Source: Limoniibacter endophyticus (GTDB lineage Bacteria > Pseudomonadota > Alphaproteobacteria > Rhizobiales > Rhizobiaceae). Taken from it: 64,000 bases of DNA. The notes beneath the pieces are model-generated. The model saw only the letters and a program-made list of their open reading frames with translations, did not search any database and was not told where the DNA came from. Positions 55,020-63,307 of the stretch are shown here, in pieces. The stretch spans positions 226,865-290,864 of the forward strand of contig NZ_BMZO01000004.1 of NCBI RefSeq assembly GCF_014652835.1, written 5' to 3'. A program made the position numbers and the translations under genes. Each line of letters begins with the position of its first letter. The stretch's first letter is position 1.

Positions 55020-55588
55020 TCCTTGAGAAACACACGGCGGTGCGAATAGGCCGTGTCCACGACGGCAAGGTCATGGTGATGCGGTCTAACCTCCGCTGGT
55101 GCTTGGACGGCCTTGAGTTCACCTGCTGGAATGGCGAGGTGGTCCGTCTCGCGTTCATCATCGATGCGTTGGACCGGGAAATTATCTCATGGTCAGCGGT
55201 GGCCAATGCCGGGATATCCGGCTCCGACATTCGAGACATGATGTTGGAGGCCGTCGAAAAGCGCTTCGGCGCAACCAGCGCCCCGCATGCAATAGAACAT
55301 CTATCTGATAACGGCAGTGCATACACCGCGAGGGAGACCAGGCTGTTTGCCCAAGCCCTCAAGCTGATCCCATGCTTCACACCGGTTGCTAGCCCACAGT
55401 CGAACGGCATGTCTGAAGCCTTCGTCAAAACCCTCAAGCGCGACTATATACGCATCTCACCCATTCCGGACGCCGATACAGCTCTCCGGAAGATCGACGG
55501 ATGGATCGAAGACGATAATGAAATCCATCCACGCTCAGCGCTGAAAATGGCCTCACCAAGGGAGTTCATCAAAGCATTGTCTCAATAG
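55001..55588 (+). pseudogene. IS3-family transposase OrfB catalytic part, separated by frameshift
   Basis: 195 codons with the rve/DDE core: first Asp in RWCLDGLEF, second in HLSDNGSAYT and the Glu in SNGMSEAFVKTLKRDY, so the catalytic residues remain. The N-terminal quarter of OrfB lies in another frame upstream; the open frame extends a little upstream of 55001 (VNRKRVHRIM). Transposition would need a frameshift or a repaired copy. It ends 33 bases before the right inverted end. Confidence 0.75.
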
Positions 55589-55621
55589 CTGATCTGTCCG
55601 TTGAAAGGGGAGGGCACTCCA

Positions 55622-55935
55622 TCCACGAAAGCGACCGATGGAGCGATCCAAGCCGCTTTTTACCCAAGACTGCATGCTGACGCGACGGCTTAATCGAGGC
55701 ACCGATGAACTGGATGAAGCTTGCGCCTTCTCGGCCCATTGCTCGGACATGCGCGCACAGATGCCTGCTTTGCCAGCGGGCGAAGCGATTGCAGACCGTC
55801 GTTGACGGCTCACAATGCTCGGGCAGCCTCGCCAAGCGAGCCGGTCCTCAAGACCCGGATACTCCGTTCCAAGCCTGCCGGTCCATCGGCCAGCCAAGCA
55901 CAAAGCTGTATCCGGGGATCCTGTGAGTTCAGAGC
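55622..55935 (-). pseudogene. IS5-family transposase, N-terminal remnant
   Basis: Read on the minus strand, frames here give LPEHCEPSTTVCNRFARWQ followed by GLDRSIGRFRG, the N-terminal half of an IS5-type transposase, with frameshifts. The break with the C-terminal half falls at the IS3 insertion point. The element edge lies at the stop codon of the downstream ATPase gene. Confidence 0.68.
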
Positions 55936-57423
55936 CTAACGTCGCGTCAGGCTTCCCAGAATACCTCGGACGATGGCGCGCCCGACTGACGTGCCGACCG
56001 AACGCACCACGGATTTCATCGCTGCTTCCACAACGCCCTGACGCTGACTGACGGTGCGACGTGATGCCTTCTCCGCCGCAGCCTGCTGTTCTGCCGCCTC
56101 GTCCGCGGCAAGCTTTTCCTGCGTACGCTTTTGCAGGATTTCAAAGGCCGATTCCCGATCAATCGCCTTGTCGTACTGACCCGCGACCGGGCTCGTTGCC
56201 ATCATGGCCGCGCGCTCCTGAGGCGTGAGCGGACCGATGCGCGAAGCCGGCGGGCGGATAAGCGTACGCTCGACCATGGACGGAATGCCCTTGTTTTCGA
56301 GCGTCGAGATCAGGGCTTCCCCAGTCCCGAGCGAAGTGATGGCCTTATAAGTGTCGAAATCCGGATTGGGACGGAAAGTTTCGGCTGCGACCTTGACCGC
56401 CTTGGTTTCCCGTGGCGTGTAGGCGCGCAATGCGTGCTGCACGCGGTTACCGAGCTGCGCCAGTACGCTTTCCGGCACATCGAGCGGATTCTGCGTGACG
56501 AAATAGACGCCAACGCCCTTCGAGCGAATGAGGCGCACGACTTGTTCGACGCGGTCGATCAGTACCTTCGGCGCCTCATCGAACAGAAGATGCGCCTCAT
56601 CAAAAAAGAACACGAGCCTGGGCTTTTCCGGATCTCCAACTTCCGGAAGCTCTTCGAAGAGTTCCGACAGAAGCCAGAGCAGGAAGGTTGCGTAAAGGCG
56701 CGGGCTGCTCATCAGCTTGTCGGCGGCGAGAATATTGATGGCGCCAGCGCCGTTCGGCGCGGTACGCATGATATCCTTGATCGCAAGCGCAGGTTCGCCA
56801 AAGAAATGATCTCTACCCTGCTCTTCCAGCACCAGAAGCGCACGCTGGATGGCACCGACGGAGGCCTTGTTGACATTGCCATAGGAGACCGAAAGCTCGG
56901 AAGCGCGCTCATAGACATGCGCAAGCAGCGCCTTCATGTCCTTCATGTCGAGAAGAGCAAGGCCTTCTTCATCGGCAATGCGGAAAGCAATATTGAGCAC
57001 CCCTTCCTGCGCATCCGTCAAATTCATCAGGCGCGACAGGAGCAACGGCCCCATTTCCGAGATCGTCGTGCGAATCGGATGGCCCTGCTCGCCGAACAGG
57101 TCCCAGAAGATAACCGGATTGTCGTGGAACTCATAAGGGTCGAGCTTTATGGCTTCAGCGCGGGCAAGGAGGAAATCCTTCGATTCGCCCTTGACGGCCG
57201 TGCCCGAGAGATCGCCCTTGATATCGGCAGCAAAGACAGGCACGCCAGCACGCGAGAAGCTCTCAGCCAGTATCTGAAGCGTTACGGTCTTGCCGGTACC
57301 GGTCGCGCCGGTAATGAGCCCATGCCGATTGCCATATTTCAGGAGAAGCGTTTCCGCCTCCTTGTAGGAATCATCGGGATTGCGGCTCGCGCCAAGGAAA
57401 ATCGTTGCGTCCTGCTCTGACAT
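55936..57423 (-). CDS. HerA-like ATPase, DUF853 family
   Basis: 495 residues. Walker A GATGTGKT (39-46), Walker [10 protein letters not shown] and the typical DUF853 segments [30 protein letters not shown] and [20 protein letters not shown]. Members are related to HerA/FtsK helicase ATPases; the cellular role is poorly defined. The C-terminus is Ala/Gln-rich, then basic ([20 protein letters not shown]). The TAG stop sits at the IS5 boundary, so the IS may have inserted exactly at the gene end and could have altered the last codons. Confidence 0.85.
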   Translation of the reverse strand: MSEQDATIFLGASRNPDDSYKEAETLLLKYGNRHGLITGATGTGKTVTLQILAESFSRAGVPVFAADIKGDLSGTAVKGESKDFLLARAEAIKLDPYEFHDNPVIFWDLFGEQGHPIRTTISEMGPLLLSRLMNLTDAQEGVLNIAFRIADEEGLALLDMKDMKALLAHVYERASELSVSYGNVNKASVGAIQRALLVLEEQGRDHFFGEPALAIKDIMRTAPNGAGAINILAADKLMSSPRLYATFLLWLLSELFEELPEVGDPEKPRLVFFFDEAHLLFDEAPKVLIDRVEQVVRLIRSKGVGVYFVTQNPLDVPESVLAQLGNRVQHALRAYTPRETKAVKVAAETFRPNPDFDTYKAITSLGTGEALISTLENKGIPSMVERTLIRPPASRIGPLTPQERAAMMATSPVAGQYDKAIDRESAFEILQKRTQEKLAADEAAEQQAAAEKASRRTVSQRQGVVEAAMKSVVRSVGTSVGRAIVRGILGSLTRR

Positions 57424-57645
57424 GCCACCCTCTTCATGATCCTTATAATCGCGGAAACCTTACGCATTCGGATTGCAAACGTATAGATGCCATCCAACAC
57501 AGCCCACAATGTAGCTCCGCACCGTTGCGGAGGGCATTCATTCGGCGAGAATCTCTTCATGCAAACCGGTAACAAGTGTTTTCCTGTCTGTTACCTTCTG
57601 CTAGTTTGGCGCTGAGGGTTCGCAAAAATCCCGGCAGGAGAAGGC

Positions 57646-58977
57646 ATGAACAGCATGACAGTCGCACAGCAGACCGTAACGGCATCGTTTGAAAGAGACG
57701 CGCTCGCCGACCGGATTGGCAAGGCGATCGCCGAGGCGGATGGTCGTGTGCGCAATGCGACACCGCTGATCCTGCAACGCGCTGACGACCCCAACCCTGC
57801 ACAGGCAAAACTACAGGCGAAAGACGATATGGACGGCGGCAGCGACGGCCTTGCCATCGTCTTCGAAGGCGCGGTCGGGGCTGGCGCGACTGGCATTGCC
57901 GCCAAGCCCGAGAGCCTCAAAAGCCTGCTTTCTGAAATTTGCGGCGACAGGCTTGCGCTGCGGATCGAACCGCACCAGGCAAGCCGCGCTTCGGCCGATT
58001 GGCTGATTGAAATCTTGAGCGCATCAAAAATGCGTTCCGACCGGCTGGATGTCTCCTTTGGTATAGACCCATCCGCAGTATTTGCCGCAACAGGCGGTCT
58101 ACGCATGTCGATCGAAGCGATGGAAGCCGCAGCGCCGCAGCTTCTCGCCTATTTCTTCAGCATGGACGTTCCGGGCGTTTTGCTGGAAAGTGACGGGCGC
58201 CCCTATCACAATGCAGGCGCAGGGGCGGAAACCGAGCTTGGCGTCGTGCTGGCCGTCGCACTTGATCATCTGCGCATGTTTAAGGCCGCCCGCCAGCCCG
58301 TCGTCTATGGCGTACCGCATATCGGCTTCTCGATCAGCGTGGACGATGATGTTCAGGAAAGCCTGGCACGCATGAAGGCGTTGCGCCTGCTCTGGGCCGA
58401 TGCGCTGAAGGCCCACAATATTCTCGATGGCGGCCAGGTGCGCATTCACGCCGAAACTTCCTATCGCATGATGAGCGCGGAAAGCGTGCGTGCGAACATT
58501 GCCCGGAAGATACTGGCGGCGTCGGCAGCCTTTATCGGCGGCGCAACCACGCTGACGGTTCTACCGGTGACGACGGGCAACGGCCTGGCCAATGCTATGT
58601 CGCGCGAAGTTTCGCGCATCCTGCCTTCGACATTGAGGCGGATCGATTTCGGCAGCTTCGATTTTGAAGCCGTGGACGCGCGCGCCGAAGAAATTTTCGC
58701 GGAAGCGAAAGCGCTTGCAGCGGAAATCGAGGGACGGGGCGGCGTTCTGCGCTCCCTTGCCTCGGGTTTCATCCAGGCTCGCATCGCCCAGGACTTGCAG
58801 AAGCTGAAGCCGACGACGAATGCACAGGCCGATGCGAAGATCGGCCAAAACCTGATACTTGCCTTCGAAGGCAATCCGAACCTGAACCTAAGCGGCATCA
58901 AGCGATTACCCGACACGGCCGATGATTCATCCTCCGTGTGCGAACCGCTGCGCCCTGTCCGATTGGAAACGCTCTGA
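57646..58977 (+). CDS. Methylmalonyl-CoA-mutase-like protein, shortened
   Basis: 443 residues. It resembles the substrate-binding TIM-barrel domain of methylmalonyl-CoA mutase (RMMSAESVRANIARKILAAS, then GGATTLTVLPVTTGNGLANA) but is much shorter than a full mutase. It shows no C-terminal B12-binding domain (no DxHxxG) and no complete N-terminal part. It may be a small-subunit (MutA)-like partner or a non-catalytic relative. Start ATG 57646 follows AGGAGAAGGC. No partner mutase is in the window. It converges with asparaginase, three bases apart. Confidence 0.72.
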   Translation: MNSMTVAQQTVTASFERDALADRIGKAIAEADGRVRNATPLILQRADDPNPAQAKLQAKDDMDGGSDGLAIVFEGAVGAGATGIAAKPESLKSLLSEICGDRLALRIEPHQASRASADWLIEILSASKMRSDRLDVSFGIDPSAVFAATGGLRMSIEAMEAAAPQLLAYFFSMDVPGVLLESDGRPYHNAGAGAETELGVVLAVALDHLRMFKAARQPVVYGVPHIGFSISVDDDVQESLARMKALRLLWADALKAHNILDGGQVRIHAETSYRMMSAESVRANIARKILAASAAFIGGATTLTVLPVTTGNGLANAMSREVSRILPSTLRRIDFGSFDFEAVDARAEEIFAEAKALAAEIEGRGGVLRSLASGFIQARIAQDLQKLKPTTNAQADAKIGQNLILAFEGNPNLNLSGIKRLPDTADDSSSVCEPLRPVRLETL

Positions 58978-58980
58978 CGC

Positions 58981-59985
58981 CTAGAGGATCGCTGCGGCGG
59001 GACGCATTTCGCCGATGGGAGTGCCGACCCAGTTCTTCATGAGAGGATGCGCGATCTCGTCGAAACGTGCAGCGATTTCCGGTTCGCTCCTGAATAGCTT
59101 TGCGAGCAGCGCAGCGATCATCACCTCCGCGCCCCGCACGCCGCCGTCGTCGCATTTGAGGGCGATGCCCATGCCAAGTTCCGGTACGGCACCCGTATAA
59201 ATCCCCTCGGCACCCATTTTGACAAAGACGCGACCGGGCGCTGCCTGCATCAGCTTGCCGCAGGCCCTGCCCGTACCGGCGACGTAAAACGGCTCGTTCA
59301 TGCAGGACTGCATCAATCGTCTTGCGGCTGCCGCACGTGACGCGCCGACGCCGTTGCCGCTGGCCAGGCGCGCAAAACCCAATGCCGTATTCTTCAACGG
59401 AACGGCGTAGGTCGGAATACCACAACCGTCGATGCCTGCTTCCTGCGGATCGTGCCTTGCGTCGGTAACGTTTTGCATGACGTCCGCCAGCATGGTCTGG
59501 AGCGGATGATCCCGCTGGATATAGCCCTTATATGAGATCTTCTGATGCTGGCAGACGCAAAGAAAGCCGGAATGCTTGCCAGAGCAATTATTGTGCAGCG
59601 GTGTCGGCTCGATCCCGGCCTTTGCCTGCTCGATGGCAACCGGCTGGCTCATAGACCAGTGCGCTCCGCATTCAAGAGCATGGAGATCCAGCCCGGCGCG
59701 CTTCAACGTATCGGACGCAACAGCAACATGCGCCTCCTCGCCATTATGCGAGGCGCAGGCTAGCGCCAGCGCCTTTTCGTCCAGCCGATAAGCATCGGCC
59801 GCACCTGTCTCTATCAGCGGCAATGCCTGAAAAAGCTTGATCGCCGAACGCGAGAACACAGGCCGCTCGATCTCTCCAATTGCAGCCACCACCTTGCCAT
59901 CGCCATCGACAATGGCCGCCGCCCCGGTATGGACGCTTTCGACAGTGTTTCCACGCAGAACTTCGACGCAAATCGGATCAGACAT
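58981..59985 (-). CDS. Rhizobial-type L-asparaginase (Asparaginase_II family)
   Basis: 334 residues. It begins PICVEVLRGNTVESVHTGAA with RPVFSRSAIKLFQALPLIE and HNNCSGKHSGFL, the hallmark segments of the Rhizobium etli-type asparaginase family (PF06089), distinct from the E. coli AnsA/AnsB fold. It hydrolyses asparagine to aspartate and ammonia. Cytoplasmic, no signal peptide. Convergent with the mutase-like gene; its transcription is separate from the thiolase gene behind it. Confidence 0.9.
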   Translation of the reverse strand: MSDPICVEVLRGNTVESVHTGAAAIVDGDGKVVAAIGEIERPVFSRSAIKLFQALPLIETGAADAYRLDEKALALACASHNGEEAHVAVASDTLKRAGLDLHALECGAHWSMSQPVAIEQAKAGIEPTPLHNNCSGKHSGFLCVCQHQKISYKGYIQRDHPLQTMLADVMQNVTDARHDPQEAGIDGCGIPTYAVPLKNTALGFARLASGNGVGASRAAAARRLMQSCMNEPFYVAGTGRACGKLMQAAPGRVFVKMGAEGIYTGAVPELGMGIALKCDDGGVRGAEVMIAALLAKLFRSEPEIAARFDEIAHPLMKNWVGTPIGEMRPAAAIL

Positions 59986-60046
59986 TTTTCTTCCTCTGCA
60001 GGCCGGCTTACAGAACTGATGCCAAGTCGGTTACCTTCTCGCAACC

Positions 60047-60083
60047 AAAAAGACCACCGGCTTGGAAAGTCGGCGGTCTTTTT
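60047..60083 (-). terminator. Terminator of the thiolase gene (possibly bidirectional)
   Basis: Arms AAAAAGACC-A-CCG and CGG-C-GGTCTTTTT with one internal mismatch, flanked by A and T runs on both sides. On the minus strand it follows the thiolase stop. Confidence 0.75.
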
Positions 60084-60104
60084 CTTTCAGCCGAAAAATG
60101 CGTC

Positions 60105-61274
60105 TTACTTGATCCGCTCGAGGATCGACACATAATTCGCGACGGCTGCACCGCCCATGTTGAAAATGCCGCCAAGCGTCGCATTCGGCACCTGGATGCC
60201 ACCTGCTTCGCCGGTCAACTGCATGGCGGACAAAACATGCATGGAAACGCCGGTGGCACCAATGGGATGCCCCTTGGCCTTGAGGCCACCTGAAACATTG
60301 ATCGGAAGACGTCCGTCCTTCTGGGTCTGCCCCTCGAGGGCGATCTTGCCGCCCTGCCCGCGCTTGGCGAGACCCATGGCTTCATATTCGATCAACTCGG
60401 CGATGGTAAAGCAATCATGGGTTTCGACGAAGGATAGATCGTCAAGCGCCACGCCCGCACTCTTGAGACCGCGTTTCCAGGCTTCCTCGCAGCCTTCGAA
60501 CAGGAGAATGTCGCGCTTAGACATCGGCAGATAATCCTGCACATGCTCGTGGGCACGGAAGGCAACCGCGCGGCGCATCTTGAGCGCCGTCTGCGTATCG
60601 GCCAAAACCAGAGCCGCCGCTCCGTCCGACACGAGCGAACAATCGGTGCGCTTGAGCGGACCGGCAACGATCGGATTCTTGTCGCTTTCATTGCGGCAGA
60701 AATCGAAGCCGAAATCCTTGCGCATATGAGCGAATGGATTGTCCATGCCGTTCTTGTGATTTTTTGCGGCGATGGTGGCAAGCGCATCCGACTGATCGCC
60801 GTGGCGCTGGAAATAGGCCCCTGCGATCTTGCCGAACTGACCAGCGAAACCCATGGGAATATTGGCTTCTTCCACCATGTAGGACGCCTTGACGAGGATG
60901 TCCTGCACCTGGGTGTTCGGCGTCGTCGTCATCTGCTCGACGCCGACAACCAAGACGACCTTTGCATCATTCGCCTCAATGGCGCGAATGCCCTGATGAA
61001 CAGCCGCAGAACCGGTGGCGCACGCATTTTCAACGCGGGTCGCAGGCTTGAAACGAAGCCGGTCATCAGCCTGCAATACAAGGCTGGCGGTGAAATCCTG
61101 CTGCGAAAAACCGCCGTTGAAATGACCCAGAATGATTTCATCGACATCATCCGGACCGATGCCAGCGTGATCGAGCGCTTCCTTGGTCACGCGGACGATG
61201 AGATCTTCAACGGTTACGTCATCACCAAGCTTTCCGAAAGGCGTGTGCGCCCAGCCGACAATACAAGCGGTCAT
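60105..61274 (-). CDS. Thiolase family protein (SCP-x-like acetyl-CoA acetyltransferase)
   Basis: 389 residues. The nucleophile Cys85 in NACATGSAAVHQG, ETHDCFTIAELIEYEA and NVSGGLKAKGHPIGATG are the thiolase active-site elements in the arrangement of the SCP-x/lipid-transfer subgroup. It would catalyse thiolytic cleavage or condensation of acyl-CoA in fatty-acid or related metabolism. GGGAG before ATG 61274 supports the start; a 33-codon upstream extension is not needed. No other beta-oxidation gene is adjacent. Confidence 0.9.
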   Translation of the reverse strand: MTACIVGWAHTPFGKLGDDVTVEDLIVRVTKEALDHAGIGPDDVDEIILGHFNGGFSQQDFTASLVLQADDRLRFKPATRVENACATGSAAVHQGIRAIEANDAKVVLVVGVEQMTTTPNTQVQDILVKASYMVEEANIPMGFAGQFGKIAGAYFQRHGDQSDALATIAAKNHKNGMDNPFAHMRKDFGFDFCRNESDKNPIVAGPLKRTDCSLVSDGAAALVLADTQTALKMRRAVAFRAHEHVQDYLPMSKRDILLFEGCEEAWKRGLKSAGVALDDLSFVETHDCFTIAELIEYEAMGLAKRGQGGKIALEGQTQKDGRLPINVSGGLKAKGHPIGATGVSMHVLSAMQLTGEAGGIQVPNATLGGIFNMGGAAVANYVSILERIK

Positions 61275-61591
61275 CCTCAACTCCCTGATTATTCCTGTGC
61301 GGCAAACGGAAAATCCGGCCGCTTTCTCCCTTCTGCAAGATGAACGGCTTTCGAGCCTACGTAAAGGCATCATCGAACATGAGGTTAGTTACTTTACGCA
61401 CAACCACAGTGCGGATATGCGCAAGAATGCGACGTTGCCGCCTCGCCCTGGGTTATTTCAATTTGAAACCTTATCTTCGGCTTTGGCGGAGACTTAAGCA
61501 CGGCATTCTGGCATACTAACAGAATATCGATAAAAATCAGAAATTTAGTTGAATTTTAAAGAAGCATTTTAATCACCGGAAGATAGTTTTC
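61275..61591. promoter_or_regulatory. Divergent promoter region of thiolase and type I secretion genes
   Basis: 317 bases; the half next to the ABC transporter is AT-rich (about 61500-61590). No gene is supported. It should carry promoters for both directions. Confidence 0.4.
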
Positions 61592-63307
61592 ATGCGTCCA
61601 CCCCAGAGCCCTTCACGGAGATCGCCGATCTCCGAATGTCTGCGCTCGGTTCGTTCGGCCTTCGTTGGCGTTGCCGCCCTGAGCGGCATCACCAACCTCC
61701 TGATGCTGACCGGCCCGATCTTCATGCTGCAAATTTACGATCGCGTTCTTGCTAGTCGCAGCGTGCCAACCCTCGTCGCGCTTTCGCTGCTAACGCTCGG
61801 CCTTTATGTCTATCTAGGCATTCTCGAGATGCTGCGTGGACGCATCCTGACCCGCATTGGCAACAGCCTTCAGGAAAACCTGAACGACACGACCTTCAAG
61901 GCAACCATGGAACTGCCGCTGAGCGGCCATCCGGAACTTTCAGGCGCGCAACCGGTACGCGATCTCGATCAGTTGCGCCAGTTCATGGCAGGTCCCGGCC
62001 CTGTCGCTATCTTCGATATGCCGTGGTTGCCGATCTATCTGCTCATCGTGTTCAGCTTCCATATCCTGCTGGGCTGGCTGGCGGTTGCCGGTGCCGCGGT
62101 TCTGTGCTGTATCACGCTGCTCAGCGAACGTGTGCTACGCGACAAGCTGAAGAAACTCACGGCTCTGTCTGGCGACCGTGCGACCTTCCTCGAGGCAGGC
62201 CGCCGCAATATCGAGACGCTACGTTCAATGGGAATGCTCGGTGCCCTGGGCGCACGCTGGAATGGCGTGAATGACAAATTCCTTGTCGAGCAGGAGGCCA
62301 CCAACGACCTGACGGCGACCTTCTCGTCCGTCACAAAGGTGTTTCGCCTGGCGCTGCAATCCGGCGTTCTGGCGCTGGGTGCCTGGCTGGCAATCCGCCA
62401 GGAAGTATCGCCCGGCATCATGATCGCCGCATCAATTCTGACAGCACGTGCGCTCGCTCCCATCGAAATGGCCATCGGTCAATGGCGCAATTTCCTTGGC
62501 GCGCGGCAGGCGCATGAACGGCTGGACAAGGTTCTGACACTGTTTGCGAACAGCCGCCCTCCATTTGCGCTGCCGCGGCCTGCAAGGCAACTGGATGTGG
62601 AGCATATGTGCACGGGCATGCCCGGCACGCAGTTCATGACGCTGCAAAACATCACCTTCTCGCTTGGCGCCGGCAACGGGCTTGGCATTATCGGCCCGAG
62701 CGGCTCCGGCAAATCGACGCTAGCGCGCGCTTTGGTCGGAATTTGGCCGGTTAAACGCGGCGCGATCCGCCTCGACGGTGCGGAACTCGAGCAATGGGAC
62801 CCGGAATTGCTCGGCCCGTCGATTGGCTATCTGGCGCAAGGCGTGGAGCTTTTCGACGGCACGATTGCAGAGAATATTTCCCGCTTCCGCACCGATGCAT
62901 CGATGAACGCAATTATCGAAGCTGCGCAAAAAGCCGGCGTTCATGAGTTGGTGCTGTCCATGCCGAACGGTTACGATACGCCTATCGGAACGGGCGGGTC
63001 GATGCTTTCCGCCGGGCAGCGGCAGCGCATCGGCCTTGCCCGCGCGCTTTATGGCAATCCGTTTCTCATCGTGCTGGACGAACCCAATTCCAACCTCGAC
63101 GCGGAAGGCGAACAAGCGCTTTCCGAAGCCATTCTCTCAGCACGCGAGGGTGGAGCAATCGTCATCGTGATCGCACATCGTCCGAGTGCTCTGGGAGCGG
63201 TCAACAACGTTCTCGTCATCGTGGGCGGCCAGCAAACAACCTTCGGACCTCGCGACGAGGTACTCCGTCAAACGACAGTGCAACCAACTACGGAGACGGT
63301 GCAATGA
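61592..63307 (+). CDS. Type I secretion ABC transporter (PrtD/HlyB-like)
   Basis: 571 residues. The N-terminal membrane domain is followed by the nucleotide-binding domain with Walker A GPSGSGKST, signature LSAGQRQRIGLARAL, Walker B FLIVLDEPNSNLD and the switch His in IAHRPS. It lacks the peptidase-like N-terminal domain of HlyB, as is typical of the PrtD subfamily that exports proteases, lipases or RTX proteins with a C-terminal signal. It overlaps the HlyD-type gene by ATGA. Its substrate is not in the window. Confidence 0.92.
   Translation: MRPPQSPSRRSPISECLRSVRSAFVGVAALSGITNLLMLTGPIFMLQIYDRVLASRSVPTLVALSLLTLGLYVYLGILEMLRGRILTRIGNSLQENLNDTTFKATMELPLSGHPELSGAQPVRDLDQLRQFMAGPGPVAIFDMPWLPIYLLIVFSFHILLGWLAVAGAAVLCCITLLSERVLRDKLKKLTALSGDRATFLEAGRRNIETLRSMGMLGALGARWNGVNDKFLVEQEATNDLTATFSSVTKVFRLALQSGVLALGAWLAIRQEVSPGIMIAASILTARALAPIEMAIGQWRNFLGARQAHERLDKVLTLFANSRPPFALPRPARQLDVEHMCTGMPGTQFMTLQNITFSLGAGNGLGIIGPSGSGKSTLARALVGIWPVKRGAIRLDGAELEQWDPELLGPSIGYLAQGVELFDGTIAENISRFRTDASMNAIIEAAQKAGVHELVLSMPNGYDTPIGTGGSMLSAGQRQRIGLARALYGNPFLIVLDEPNSNLDAEGEQALSEAILSAREGGAIVIVIAHRPSALGAVNNVLVIVGGQQTTFGPRDEVLRQTTVQPTTETVQ

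Larger units (their letters stand above)
54341..55621 (+). mobile_element. IS3-family insertion sequence (1281 bp) with 5-bp target duplication
   Basis: The left end TGAACTGCCTCCACTTTCGA and the reverse complement of the right end (TGGAGTGCCCTCCCCTTTCA) are imperfect inverted repeats of roughly 28 bases that start with TG. TCCAC lies directly outside both ends (54336-54340 and 55622-55626), a 5-bp target-site duplication. Inside are orfA- and orfB-like frames of IS2-type organisation. The duplication proves insertion into the IS5-type element. Confidence 0.88.
53900..55937 (-). mobile_element. Decayed IS5-family element split by an IS3-family insertion
   Basis: Two pieces of one IS5-type transposase, both on the minus strand, flank the IS3 element. 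The C-terminal half lies at about 53900-54340 (INAMIDHNG, then ARPILEMISRRG) and the N-terminal half at about 55622-55935 (LPEHCEPSTTVCNRFARWQ). Joining them across the duplicated TCCAC restores the order expected for IS5 transposases. Possible imperfect terminal repeats share GAACTCA near 53909 and 55930. Several frameshifts make it inactive. The outer ends are approximate. Confidence 0.75.

Noticed and set aside
56131-57420. A 429-codon plus-strand frame antisense to the HerA-like ATPase
   Set aside because: The minus-strand product has Walker A and B motifs; the plus frame has none.
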